Assembly (NCBI RefSeq): GCF_032854445.1 | Contig: NC_088300.1 | Coordinates: 2,978,001-3,042,000 of the forward strand | DNA length: 64,000 bases | Origin: Liolophura sinensis | Lineage: Eukaryota; Mollusca; Polyplacophora; Chitonida; Chitonidae | Direction: 5' to 3' | Shown: one piece after another, positions 34,658 to 46,951 of the stretch | Numbering within the stretch: position 1 is the first letter of the stretch | Layout of the letters: each line of letters starts with the position of its first letter | Notes under the pieces: generated by a model | What the model saw: the letters and a program-made list of their open reading frames with translations, nothing else | What the model was told of the DNA's origin: nothing | The model's database searches: none | Translations under genes and position numbers: made by a program

Positions 34658-34789
34658 TCAATGGCAGAACCCATATGAAGGTTCCTCAACTGGGGTAAAT
34701 GGACTGTAGGCCATGCTGATTGAACGGAACGCGAACACAGATGGGTCAAAACACCGGGCACCACCAGTTCGACTGGAATTATTAATAGT
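34658..34789 (-). CDS. candidate terminal coding exon with stop codon, product unknown
   Basis: Directly upstream on - is a very good acceptor ('actatgttctgtctttgcag'). The frame starting at the first base gives 43 codons (TINNSSRTGGARCF...EEPSYGFCH) and a TGA at 34660-34658. One other frame stays open to a donor-like 'gagctg|gtgaac'; the third closes at once. It lies about 4.8 kb upstream of the poly(A) signal on the same strand. I do not recognise the C-terminal sequence. The acceptor is well supported; the choice of frame is not. Confidence 0.4.
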   Translation of the reverse strand, partial: TINNSSRTGGARCFDPSVFAFRSISMAYSPFTPVEEPSYGFCH

Positions 34790-35666
34790 CTGCAAAGACA
34801 GAACATAGTAAAAACATTATTATAAACTTCAAGAATGCCTTCACAGATATAAAGACACATATTCATAAATTCGATATTTACATGTACCATGCATTAAGCT
34901 ACATTTCACAACAGAATTCCTACACACTCAGTTTAACTACATGTAAGCACATTACTTATGTAAATAACAATACACATACAAACCATCCAGTTGCTGCAAT
35001 AGCCATGATATGCATATGTGCGCGAATGACACAGCAGACTGAATGGTTATAGGTATATCCTGTAGCAAGAAAACAAAGCGTATGCAAATTTTCTACAAAG
35101 TTGTCTCCCTTGAGTCCTGAGGGTTAAACTGTCCTGAAATTGAAACCTGTACAGGAGAAGGAATGAACATTGCTGCTCTAGTGGTGAACTACATATGGCA
35201 ATGTTTTATACGACATAACTTATCATAATCCTCTAGCAAAGGAGAAGATGAAATTCAAACTGCAAAACGCGGAAATACACACATTTTAGCAAGAAGAGAG
35301 AAACTTCGACAGCAACAAATCCGCTTTCTAAAATAAACAGATATGAACTTGAAACATATGCCGCACAGAACGTGCTTGACAGTAGTGGCTTTCTAGTTAA
35401 GGTACTACTACAAACTTACAGCTCTGCAGAAGTCCAAATCTTAATGTGTATAAACAACACAGTGGGATGTGAAAAAAAGAAGAAACCCAGAAAATTTACA
35501 GTAAGGTATTTACTGATAAGCAACACTGCAGCTCTGGTTTTCATCAGTGATGATCCAAGAGGTGTGTGTTAGGTAGAGTTTTGGGCCAAGATCAAGAGAG
35601 TTGCTTTGTGCTGGGGCCAGAGGGATGGGGAGGGGGCTGAGGTAGCGTTGTATGAAGGCAACTTAC

Positions 35667-35758
35667 GGGGTAAACATAGTAACATACATCCAATAACCGT
35701 GAGAAAGCGGTGAAATCAGCCCCCAGACACCAGCAGCCTTGGTCCTCTCTATATAGGA
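35667..35758 (-). CDS. candidate 92-bp internal exon, product unknown
   Basis: The acceptor is 'atattgatggtttattag', with a pyrimidine-rich stretch before it. The donor is 'acccc|gtaagttg', a close match to the consensus. Two frames are open: one starting with two completing bases and reading LYREDQGCWCLGADFTAF... to phase 0, and one reading SYIERTKAAGVWGL... to phase 2. The first would join in frame to the 34789 acceptor in its stop-containing frame. No domain is recognised. Confidence 0.3.
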
Positions 35759-38442
35759 CTAATAAACCATCAATATGAAGCGGTTGGAGAAATAAGATAT
35801 AATGGTGCTTCACTCATCAAGGGTCAATTAGCAGTGTCTACCTTAGGCAACTAGGTCAACTCTAACATTCAACACCAGCACAAATCTTCTTCATTTTATT
35901 TCCAATCTTTAAACGGTTCTAATTCAATTTTGCCAGGCCAGAAAATTGGCCTCAGGGTTTCTTTATTAGTGGAAACTAAGCAAACGTTCAAAAATTCTCA
36001 GAAGATATTGGGGCAGAACGTTTGTTATTTGGGAGAAATATTTTCCAGGGTTTTTACAAGAGCAGCTCTTCCCTGGAAATTGCTTGTCAAAACACTAAGG
36101 GTAGTTGGATGTTGATAATTCTGGCAGATGCTCAAAAGATAAGATCAGAAATCTGATAATGGCCGACCTCCAGTGGAGTGGCTTTGATGCCCTCCTGCTA
36201 ACATCCCTGCCACTATTTTCAAGGTCGTTTAAAAAAATGTCCTGGCTTAAACATACAGCTTGGTTTCAGATTTCCACACGTGGCAATCCTGTTCTCTGTC
36301 AATTCATTTATCTTCAAGTTTAAGGCATTTGGGAAAGTGGTGGAGAAGGGTAAAAACATGTCAGTCCTTAGAGCCAGCCAGCTCAAGATTGAATCAACAC
36401 GCCTGCAGTGAGATGATCTAGCAGTAATCAATAAAACCCAGGACATTTTCCTCCTCTTGCCTTGACACAATTCTGCAAGTTTCGAAAGATGAAAAAAACA
36501 AAGAAGAAATAATCCACATTTTTTTTAGACTTTTTTATGCAATAGATCCTGAAAACCATCCGAATGAGCAAAGCTTCCTCTTTGATTTTTTTTTTGTCAT
36601 TTATTTTCTGTAAGGAATTGGAGAATTAAGGAAAAGCAGGCAAATGTTGTTCAGGTTACAGAACGAATATTGATTATCTGTCTGTTTCCTGGACACAGAT
36701 TGGAACAAATTAAGCTGATGACACTGGGTTATCCTCTGGTCAAACAGAGACGATGCGTATGCAGTTGGTATCTGACAATGGCACCCTTGAACCACTAAGG
36801 GGGAAAAGTCAGAGTTATTTCCACATCAGCAGCCAGTCTAATTGATACTCATAAAATCTGATGTCCAGTCTCTACTTCCTTCATGTCCAATTAAACCTTT
36901 ATCCAGAGAATCAGGCAATTTTTCCACCCATCAGGGTAGAAAAGACTCCTGGTTTCATGCTGAGCTCAGTCTGTGACAGCTACAGCAGGGAAAAGTCCTC
37001 AGGCATTGTCACTCTGGCACACAAGGACAGCGCACAATTTTATTATGTCTGATAAGTGACAAGAAGCCAGGAGTAATTGTCACTTCCCTGGTCCAGGCCC
37101 CAGAACAAATACACCCAACTGCTGCCAGCCAGGATCAAGTTACGCTGGAGTCCATTAAAATCAGAAAACACCAACAATGTCCTAACGAAGAATACAAATA
37201 CAGGGCCAGATTTGAGCTTTGTCTGCATTTCTTTTTTTTTTACAGAAAAGGTCTTTTTTCAGATGCATAATTTTGTGAATGCCACAGCAACTTTCACTTC
37301 ATAGAACAACTCCACTGAGAAGCTAGAGATTACCACATCCGATGTCAATTCTTCAATGTTATTAGCTCTTCCCCCTCTCTATTATGCATCACCAGACAGA
37401 TCCTCCCCCCCCTCTCCAGTCACACAGTAGCCTTGACAATTTTCCACTTGATCCATTAGGGCATTTCCTGCCTGCTCGGACACTGGTCTTCACAAAGTTA
37501 CCCTCTGTGAAGTGACCGTTACTTGATTAGCTCAACCCCAGCCTTAAGGACACATTGGCCCTGGACTGAAGATCAGCTGAAGGGAAACATACCATGTAGC
37601 TTGAGGGACACTGTTAAAGCAGCACCCACTGTGGCCCAGTAGCCTTCAGGGGGCACACAACTATCAGCAAATGACCACAGAGAATCATAATGTGTTGCTG
37701 GATGAGAGCTGCAGTGCTCTGTAATGCAATTACACAAGGGCAACTCTGACACAAGGGTCAAACATCAAAGACATACTTAAACTATTACATTATAAGAACA
37801 GCAAATGACATCAGTCCAATCTGCCTTGGGCTTTCTACCATTCACACTGCAAGTGGCACACTGTCATGTGCTACCCTTTGCCCATACAGCAGAACACCTT
37901 AAATGCAGGAAGATTCATGTTTTTTGGGCACAACAAAAACAAAACAACTGTTGCCCTCTTGATTATATCTGGAAGGTCCATTTCTGGAACTGTTAGTAAT
38001 TACATCTGCTTACATTTTCAAAGCTATTAACACATATTCTCAGAAAATAACCTTTGTAAAATATTCCCAAGAATGCTATTGTGGCCCACATCATGAAGGT
38101 GGTATGGGATTGGAGCTATCACCCCATTAGCGGGTCTTCTGAGGAATTAGTGGTCAACATTCTGTCAACAGAAGGGGTCTGGGTAATAAACACTTGGTGG
38201 ATGATTCAGTAAACACAGAATGAAGATCCTGTCACTAGTGGCCACTGGACTGCAAGGTTCAGCAGGGGCCTATAACCATCACCAGATGAAACCAACAAGC
38301 AACTCAGTGGAATCTAGTCCAGCCCAAAGGTTTCAATGGTCTGCATTCTTACCGGGGTGGAATCATGAGGTCAGGGGCAGTAAAACCTCTCTCCAGGAGT
38401 AACAGTAGCCCCCCCAGAGCTCCCCAGTGACTCCTTTCTTAC

Positions 38443-38496
38443 CCTATTATCCAGACAATGTGGCCAGAACTCTGCCCTAGTATAACAAACAGGACC
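38443..38496 (-). CDS. candidate 54-bp mini-exon, product unknown
   Basis: It is bounded on - by a pyrimidine-rich acceptor ('tactgaccctctctag') and a strong donor ('ataatagg|gtaaga'). The phase 0-0 frame gives 18 codons (GPVCYTRAEFW...). A second frame is also open. Fifty-odd bases is a size at which chance AG...GT pairs are common, so this is a low-confidence call. Confidence 0.15.
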
Positions 38497-40230
38497 CTAG
38501 AGAGGGTCAGTAGAGACTACCCCAACATTGTAATCCAGTAGTCACCTTGACATTGCATACCATTGCTGGACAAATGTTAACCCTTAATACAGCACACATG
38601 TGAAGCTTTGATCAATCTGGCAACAGAAATATCAACCTGGCTCAAAGGTAACAGCAGTATGCTCAAAGTGTCCATGCTAGCTAAAGCATAATTCCTTTCT
38701 CCACGGAATCTCTGAAAGGAGGCAATTTAACAGTACTGTATCTAATATGAACTGTCCAAAAGTAATGTCTGGTTTTGGGGGCAATACACAATATCATGTA
38801 GCTTCTTTCCACTTAATTCAGCCAAAACATAACCAGTCACAAGAGTAATGGTGACTGAAAATATAACAAAGGTCAATTACTTGACCTGAATACATGATCC
38901 TAAATAGCCACTAAAACCTTCTTTCATGTATCCTCTTCAGTATGTTATAATATCTTAAGCACAGCCACCATTATTTGCGCATCACTGCCACTCAAAGGCC
39001 AAGTATTCAGAGAGGATTTGATCCAGTAACTGACAGTTTTCCATGCACTCAGCAGCTGATCTAATCTCGCTGTAATGTCATGATGGGGTTTTGGGAGCCT
39101 TGGACTTGGTAATCTAAGGTCTATCTGAATAACGCGCCACATCCTATTCAACTTCTCCACTATTAATTTATACAGACTTAATTAATTGGGCACAACTGAC
39201 CCTGTCTGATGTCAAGAGAGGGCAGGAAGTGTTGTGCCATACACTGAGATAAGACAACCTTTTGAGAGGCAGGATTATGGGTTTGGGCAAAGGAGGGTAT
39301 CAATCTATATGTGACCAGCTGCTCTGGGTGGAAAACAAAACACATGGGTTGTGGTCAGTTACTGAGCTGCCTGCCTAAACAATGACCAGTGGCTAGTCAT
39401 CTCAGCAGTGTGTTTGCCTTCAGCAGAATTTCCGTAATCAAGCCACTGCCTGAACGAAGCCTTGTGCATTGCTGTAATTTAGAGTTCCTTTTAACTCAGC
39501 CTCCCGCAGTGGAATTGTGACCTGCTAATACAACATGTCCATGACCACTGGCTGATAAAATCACTGACAAGGGGCATTTATTGGCACACTCTTTAACCCT
39601 GATGGACTGACCAGCAGGGTATGTTCATTAACAGAATTCGTGATAAGCCTTATGGCAAGAATCCCAATTTCTGTACACTAACTAATATGTACTTAAATAT
39701 TAGCTTCTGGTGCCTGATCCGTCCCCTCCCCCCCACTCCACTGACAGGTCCTGTCTTATTATGCCCTTCCATGTTTACGAGACCTGCAGGTAAAATAAAC
39801 GGTGCAGGAAAATGCAGACTAAGTCATGACAAACAGAACAAGAGAACAAGTTTGATAGCATGAAAACACTGAAGACCATGAACACAGGAATCTTGACCGC
39901 TTGTGCACTTTAGCAGACTGCCCATGATCATACCTACGAGGCAAAAGTGACCACTCTGAAATAGGGCACTCAGTATCTGGACAATCTTAAACATGCCACA
40001 CAACATAGATTATTTACTAAGAAGATTGCCCAGTATTTGCCAACAAGGCCAGACTATGGTGATTATAGTCCGGCTGCCCAACGCCTGATCACCTGATGTA
40101 CACGCACATCTTGTCCTCGATTCCACAGCTTTCTCAGAAAACTTCTGGCACTAGGCCAATGTTTCAGCTATTAATATCAACCAATATCACAGCGCTATAA
40201 TCTGGCCACAGCTTTCCTTGGCCCGCTTAC

Positions 40231-40307
40231 CTGTGGAGGGACAGGGATTTGGTTGGCACACTGCCAACTCTAGTCACTGGCGGCTTCCGATAAAGCCTGG
40301 CGGCCAT
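40231..40307 (-). CDS. candidate first coding exon (ATG to strong donor), product unknown
   Basis: On - an ATG in good context ('aaagcgatggccgcc') opens a 25-codon frame (MAARLYRKPPVTRVGSVPTK...) that runs into a strong donor, 'ctccacag|gtaagcg', in phase 2. The block from about 40215 to 40340 is clearly more GC-rich than its neighbourhood, as expected for a first exon or promoter-proximal exon. No downstream partner is proven; acceptors needing one completing base, such as the alternative frame at 34789, would fit. The N-terminus is basic and not a signal peptide. Confidence 0.4.
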
Positions 40308-40717
40308 CGCTTTGGACAGAGCCCAGCTCCTTGCGGTCACCAAACTATTTATTTATCTCAATAAAATTACACACAACAGCCCTAAAGAGAAGCAGATTGT
40401 CAAATGCTGAATCAACTTTGGCTGTCTCAACAGATAATCACCTAATCTCAGCCTGGTGTATTTATCCAGAAGACAATATAATTGCCTAAGATTATCAGTG
40501 TAGCTGGCCACAGAGTCCATGCACATACTAGCCATGGGGATATGGACATGTATATCATCTTATCTCATACACACATTGTCAGTCTTTGGTTTCTCCTCGT
40601 TAGCTTACAGTATCTCCACATCAATCTTTTAGGGGCTGGACTCACAGACCACTTCCCAGTGTTCAATTTCAACCACGGATAAATCAAAGATACAAGTGAT
40701 GGATGACTATATCTACA

Positions 40718-40983
40718 TTTATTCATTTATCAGATTGGTGTTTTACATCGTACTCAAGACTATTTCACTTATAGGACGGCTTCCAGCATTGTGGTGGGAG
40801 GAAACGGACAGAGCCCGGGGGGAAACCTGGGACCATCCGCAGGTTGGTGAGGACCTTCTCACTTACAACCGGAGAGGAAGCCAGCATGAGCTGGACTTGA
40901 ACTCACAGCGACAGCACTGGTGAGAGGCTCCTGGGTCATTATGCTGTGCTAGCGCGCTAACCAACCGAGCCACGGAGGCCCCC
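40718..40983 (-). mobile_element. SINE copy (family 1), full-length with target-site duplication
   Basis: The + strand runs from tail 'tttattcatttatcagattg' through 'gtgttttacatcgtactcaa', 'ggacggcttccagcattgtg', 'gaccatccgcaggttggtga', 'ggagaggaagccagcatgag' and 'gctaaccaaccgagccacgg' to the head end 'aggccccc'. Flanking direct repeats at 40705-40717 and 40984-40996 share 'atatctaca' with two mismatches in the four bases before it. The TSD indicates retroposition into this intron-like region, antisense to the head orientation seen at 28184. Confidence 0.93.
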
Positions 40984-41773
40984 GATCATATCTACAATTT
41001 TACCAGTATTCATCATTTGATCAAATGACTTCAGTCACTCTTGGCCAATAGCCATACATGTCCAGTGCTCGGCTGCCTCCTAACTACATGTACATGACAT
41101 GTAGGTAGAGATTTCAAGATCGGATAACATTCATGGATTCCACAAGGAAACAAATTCAGCTCATACTTCTGTGCTAACTTATAGGGGTTATTATGTCATT
41201 CAAATTCAACCATGAATTTGCAATGAGTCATGTTTTAATTAGCAAGCATAAAAATACACTGCTTTAATGACAGAGAATGCATTTCACAAAATGCTCTTCT
41301 TCTAAAAACATGCATGATCTATAAATTGAATGACTTTAAAACAAATATCACCCCAGTTTGGAATGGGATTAAGAACGTTGACTTTAATGGTTTTTACATT
41401 TCAGTTATCCCATATTACATGTGAAAATGTCAGGATGGGGGATACTACTGGTAAAAGCTCTGGTGACGAACAGATGTCTTGTGCCTGGAGCAATAATCTC
41501 CCTTGACCAACCCACCAGCAAACAGGGCATGATTAAATACACTGAATTAGACTGATGGGGAATGAAATAATAAATATCAGCCTAGCTAATCCCTTTTTTA
41601 ATGAACACATTCACTACTGCCCTCAGAGATCTAGGCTGGTTTTATGAAAAATTCAGAAACCTTTTATTTGTTTCCTTTCTTTTCTACTTCAGGTTTCCTT
41701 GCATGCTGTTTGTTCTGTAGCTATTTTTTGACCAGAATCACAGGAGACCCTAGTGGAGTGTTAACACAGATGT

Positions 41774-41968
41774 TGTGTTATCTATGATCCTACATACCAG
41801 AGTACCATGTTATCTATGATCCTACATACCAGAGTACCATGTTAACTATGATCCTACATACCAGAGTACCATGTTATCTATGATCCTACATACCAGAGTA
41901 CCATGTCATCTATGATCCTACATACCAGAGTACCATGTTATCTATGATCCTACCTACCAGAGTACTAT
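41774..41968. repeat. 32-bp tandem repeat, 6 copies
   Basis: 'gttatctatgatcctacata' plus 'ccagagtaccat' repeats with a few substitutions (taactatg, catctatg, cctacctacc). Confidence 0.95.
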
Positions 41969-43304
41969 TAAACCTTGACTGATACACTGACACCCCTAAC
42001 TACAGCCATCTGCTAACCCTCTTTCTCAGTCTGGAGGGTCAATTTGAAGCCAGATTGGAGGTACTGTTAAAAATAAGGCAATAAACAAAATAAAAAAACT
42101 AAAAAAAAACCCCACTGATTCCTGTTATTACACTGCCAACAGATTGGTCAGAAGTCTATTTCGAACCATAAGGGTCATTTTAAGAGGATGATATAAATAT
42201 TCACAGCATGATAAATAAGACAATCCTGTAAATTGCTTAGTGTGCATTTACATGAAATTGCCTTCTATATAAACTTAAAAATATACAGCAAAACACTTTT
42301 AAGCACAGTTTGACAAAAACTAAGGAAACACTACATGTTCCTGAGACATGTCAAATTAAGTCGGAAACAAGGCATCGTTTGTTTTCTTGGGTAATCCATG
42401 GTTCAGAAAACACCACAGAAGTTGTGGTGCAACTTAGAGGAGAATATCCGCAATTTAATCACATAGGTCCCATATGTATACATGTATGTATATACATTGT
42501 GTAAGGCCTGTCGAGAACTGGTTTTATAAATAGGTAGGCAAATTATTTTAGTAAAAAGCAATGTAGGTGTTGCTAAGGGTGCACTATATGCATTATTAGC
42601 TCACTCCATGTATCATAGGTCAGCCTATTAATGGACTGGCTACTTCTACAGGTTTTAGCTCTTGCAGTATAACCCACAGGAAGCTCAATGTTAAATCACA
42701 GAGGCACGCCAGAAATAAATCATCAGCCCTGTCAAGCTGAGAGGTGTCAGAGGCAGTGACATGAAGACAATGTGCTTACAGGGCACCCCTGCTTGGAGAG
42801 CAGCCATCAGCCCTGGCCCATGATGCATAGCATGTCAAGGGTTCATGGGAAGCACTAATAAAAGGGGCAGACTGAACATGTACTGGACAATTATTAAGAG
42901 AGGGTTGATGGATAGGGTGGTCAGTGATAGATGACCAGTGGTCAAACACTGACCCTCCCTTGATATGGCTGCCCTCTACCACCCCCACCTGGTTTCCCTA
43001 CTCCATGTCCCCAGACAGCCAGTAATTTAGCTCAGATGCTGTATCCTGTGAGGCCCAGGCCTAACTCTTCACACCATAACAGCTCAACACCACACATCAA
43101 AAACATCTCCAGATCCTCATATCAGATCACCTGATCTGGCCCCTCATAAACCGAGGTGTAAAAGCCTTTGAAGCATCTGGTTTTACGTGCCCTGAAAGAA
43201 TTTCAGAACTGTTGGCAGATTTAGTACATGCATGGGTAACGTTTGGGATGCATGATAAACTTGGTGAAGAAAGGCTGTTTACATGCATATGTATATCCTA
43301 CAAT

Positions 43305-43515
43305 AGCTGTGTAACATTTGTACATCTCTCATGCACCTGGCTGGCCGTTGTTACAAGAAGACTATGGTGCGTGTCCTCTGCTGGTTACTTTGTACATCTC
43401 TCATGCACCTCTAACCATTGTTACATGAAGACTATGGGGCATGTCCTCTGCTGGTTATTTTGTACCTCTGTGGTGTACATGAAGACTATGGTGCATGTCC
43501 TCTGCAGGTTATTTA
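43305..43515. repeat. about 73-bp tandem repeat, 3 copies with deletions
   Basis: 'tttgtacatctctcatgcac' and 'gaagactatggtgc' followed by 'gtcctctgctggtta' recur. The third copy lacks part of the middle. Confidence 0.8.
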
Positions 43516-45002
43516 GTACACATAGGACACCTTACAATCATGAAGACATATGGTTTTAACTCTTGATGCCATTCAGGTCACTATAACGTGAGCCATACAT
43601 CAAATTCAGCCAATCTGAATCTGACCAATAATGTTCAGTCATTCAGGCAAATGAAGGCAAAGGCTACAATCCAGAAAATGATTAATATTTGCTGATGGGG
43701 AATGAAGAAAAACTGACAACAAATAACAAGACTAAACTCAGTGGACAATCTAACTTTTCACTTATTTTGTTGAAGTTAAATGTTTGTTGACAAATGTTTC
43801 AGTTATTGGGCATTGGTCAGGTTCATAACTGGAGAACACTCGAGAGCTCGAAAGAGACAAACAGATTAAAAATAAAACAAAACATATAAACCAGGTATAA
43901 AAAACTAAAGTTTGTCATTAAAGAAGTCCATAAACGTGTGACCTTTGTTTATGCACATATACATGTATATGTATGTAAATAAAGCAAATGTGTTTCTAAC
44001 GATTTAAAAGGTTGCTGAAAATATTTGTGTTCAACTTTCCACCTGTTTACACAATGAACTTGTTTTCTCCCCAGCATGTGAATAATTGATTTGTCCAGGG
44101 TCTCTCTTCTCCTTTTATCTGGGTTTCTCAAAATAGACGCTAATCTGAATATGAACAGCATTTACTCACATATGTCTGGCCAAGGGTGGAGGGGTCTGCA
44201 CTGTGAAATGGGATGCTTAATAAATAAAGCTGCTTGGCAAATCTCCTAAACCACTCTGCTGACTAAAGGGGCTGCCGGGCTTTGTTAGGGTTTTTAACCA
44301 CATTCGTTCATTCGACCAAATAAGTCTTCAAACATTTCCCTTATTTGCTTTATGCTCTTTTGGATATGGTTAATTTCTTTTTTATGTCAGAAGATCTTTT
44401 TCCTTGAGAATTTTTAAGAATTACCCCCTTACCCATGTGCACCAGGACTGGCCCCGAAACTTGCCAGATGCATGCTTGTCACCCAGCACATCCCAGTCAG
44501 CTTCCACAGGAAATGGGTCCCTGCCAAGAATCTCGGCCTTACACAAAACAGACCGTTTGCCAGCAGAATACAACATCAAACCCTAACCTTTAAGAAGATG
44601 TGATTTACCAGTGCACATATTACACAACATCTCAAACCCCACAAGGGTGGAATTTTAATTGTAACCATGTGTCTCACTGTCTGTAAATGTCCTTTGTTAA
44701 CAGCCTCCCAGTGATGAAGTCACCATTAAAACACATGGGGGACTTGTTTAATACAATGTCTATGGCTAAACGATCTTTTTTTTACAGAAAACAATTAACA
44801 ACGGAGACGTTAGCAGTCAAAAGGAATAAATTACATAACAGCATCTCATTGAAATTTTGGTTACAAAACTCCATTTTTCACTATGTTATTGTATTCTAAT
44901 ATTCCATTACATATGATTTCATTTACAGCTGGTACTTCACCTCTTCAACTGTGTTCCGTGTCAGTCTTTCCATTTTTCATAAAACTGAGTTGGATCACCT
45001 AG

Positions 45003-45068
45003 TAATGTAAAATGGGGACAGTCCCTTCAAAATGGGGACAACTCCTCCAAAATGGGGACAGTCCATCT
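45003..45068. repeat. 21-bp tandem repeat, 3 copies
   Basis: 'aaaatggggacagtcccttc', 'aaaatggggacaactcctcc' and 'aaaatggggacagtccatct' follow one another. Confidence 0.9.
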
Positions 45069-45394
45069 GCAGTTATGCATGGTTTATGTATCCTCTGCAC
45101 TCACACCAGTCTTTCTACATCATAATTATTGTAAGAGGATGTAAAGTCTCTGCATGACCTGTACTTTTCACTGATTGCTCTGCAAACTGATTAATTACCA
45201 AGACAAGGATCAAATAGACTAGCAGGTGTTTTAGTCTTGGCCTGAGAGATACTGGTAGGATAAAGAGACTGATTCCAACATGAGCCTCCTATTCCCGCCG
45301 GCTGGGGCATACTTTATCGGCACCCATGTGCTACACATACCCACCTGTATTCTAACTACATCTACACATACAATATCACTTGGAAATGGATTAC

Positions 45395-45454
45395 CTTGAA
45401 CCCTCCAGCTGTACTGGTTCTGTGTGAAATGGTGGCAAACTCTACATTTAATAC
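45395..45454 (-). CDS. candidate 60-bp exon, product unknown
   Basis: On - it ends at a strong donor ('ggttcaag|gtaatcc') and begins after 'tagctaagcttag', whose pyrimidine tract is weak. The phase 0-0 frame gives VLNVEFATISHRTSTAGGFK, 20 codons. A second frame (CRVCHHFTQNQYSWRVQ) is open too. The preceding candidate at 46822-46951 ends in phase 0, so the two could be consecutive exons. Confidence 0.22.
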
Positions 45455-46169
45455 CTAAGCTTAGCTACAACCACTTGAGGAACATAAATGGCCTTAGGAT
45501 CCAGTACATTTAACTGTGTGGAAAACTTATCTTAGTAACACAGTTGTGCCAATTAAGACAGAGTGCACTCCAGAAATTCAGACCTGGGGACAGCTGCTCT
45601 TAATGCCGGTCAGGCAGCTAAATAATCTATGCATAATTAGCCTAGTAAGATCTACCTATATCTATGTAAACTTCCAGGGCTTTATTGCATGGCCTTTATG
45701 TCAGTGAGCTACATGTACTGTTACTTAAACACTTTTTACTATTCTATGCAATCAAGACGAACTGTTTGACATAATTTTTCCATAATACTAACAGACACAC
45801 AAGAATTTTCACTTCAACCACAGCAGCCAAGTTTACAGGTGGAAGACATTAGACACTTCAGCCTCCCCCAGACAAAGCTGCTGCCAAACCAGCTTTGGCT
45901 GGATTGAAAATATATTTAAAGAACAGTATCAGATCTATCTCATCTGAGGCCATATTGATTACTATACATGTATCTCACAGGACAGGAAGCTCATTATTGA
46001 GTAGTTATCAGTCTCCATCACAGGAGATCATTCATAACGGATAACTATCCAGCTTTTACTTTCAGTAAACCATTGAAACTGTTATCTTGACACATAACTA
46101 ACTTCATGATGATCTCAACTGAATACTAACAAAAACCACTTCATTGTACTGTCACGCTCCAACACTCAC

Positions 46170-46200
46170 CTTTCAGAGGAACATCGTTAATGACGCCCAT
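46170..46200 (-). CDS. possible short initial exon (ATG to donor)
   Basis: On - 'tattcatgggcgtcattaac' opens MGVINDVPLK and meets the donor 'ctgaaag|gtgagtg' in phase 1. Joined to 35758 it would remain in frame. ATG-to-donor stretches this short are frequent by chance, so the call rests mainly on the quality of the donor. Confidence 0.15.
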
Positions 46201-46821
46201 GAATACACTTACTGTTCAGTTCATGATGGGACTTTAAACCTTATATTCCCCATGATTAGCATATTGAGCAGGGTATAATCAGACTATTCGCCACCCTGTC
46301 ACAAGCTTCATGTTGCATTTTGCTTTCTCACTTCGATATTGATGGGGAAAGGCTAAAGTTGTTAATGGTCTAACCATATAGTTTTGAATGGGAATGAGGA
46401 GTCTGAAAGTTTCCATGTTTGCAGGAGTAACCAAACAATGAAGCAACACAGAAACTGCCATGAAATATACACCTACATCTACACTACACGGAAATAACTG
46501 ACAGCTACTCTTTGATCCTTGGTATTTCATCTTTTCCCAACATGTATACACAATCATTCAGGGTTGGGGGAGTAGATGCTTACAAAAAAAGTCAGTCCCA
46601 TGAAAGTTTTATATGGCTGCTTTTGTGGCCAACATTCAATGCAGAAGATATGAGATATACTCATTCAGCATATGTACACATGTGAACGACTCTGTCCAAA
46701 TACCCTAAAGCAATAAAATCTACTTCCTTTCTGTTATATCTGAAATCTGATTGGCCGAGACAGGCATGCTGTCACAGTGATGCATGCATGGATGACAGAT
46801 GGTCAATAGAATGTCATTTAC

Positions 46822-46951
46822 CCATATGTAGTCGTGTAGAACTCTTGTAATATTACTTAGTTCGGAGATAACGTACTCCCCGTGGTGAGTGTACCCTGTA
46901 TGCTCCAAAACCCTCTGATACAAAGCAGATATTGCGAGGGCAATCAGGCAG
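46822..46951 (-). CDS. candidate 130-bp exon, product unknown
   Basis: On - an acceptor 'caggcttctagcacag' starts the segment in phase 2 and the donor 'atatgg|gtaaatg' ends it in phase 0. The frame gives 43 codons: a hydrophobic start (CLIALAISALYQRVLEHTG) then YTHHGEYVISELSNITRVLH. The frame continues open past the donor to 46720. It looks more protein-like than most ORFs here, but no family is recognised and the acceptor is only fair. Confidence 0.3.

Larger units (their letters stand above)
34790..40230. other. mostly non-coding, presumptive minus-strand introns
   Basis: Apart from the short exon candidates at 35667-35758 and 38443-38496, this stretch is unique sequence without repeats or SINEs. 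A further isolated donor-like 'ccccg|gtaagaat' (on -) occurs near 38352. ORFs of up to 83 codons appear on both strands and are unsupported. Confidence 0.35.
40997..45394. other. no gene recognised, presumptive intron or intergenic DNA
   Basis: Unique AT-rich sequence holding the small arrays at 41774-41968, 43305-43515 and 45003-45068. The + ORF at 43212-43559 is built from the 43305-43515 repeat. Confidence 0.4.
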
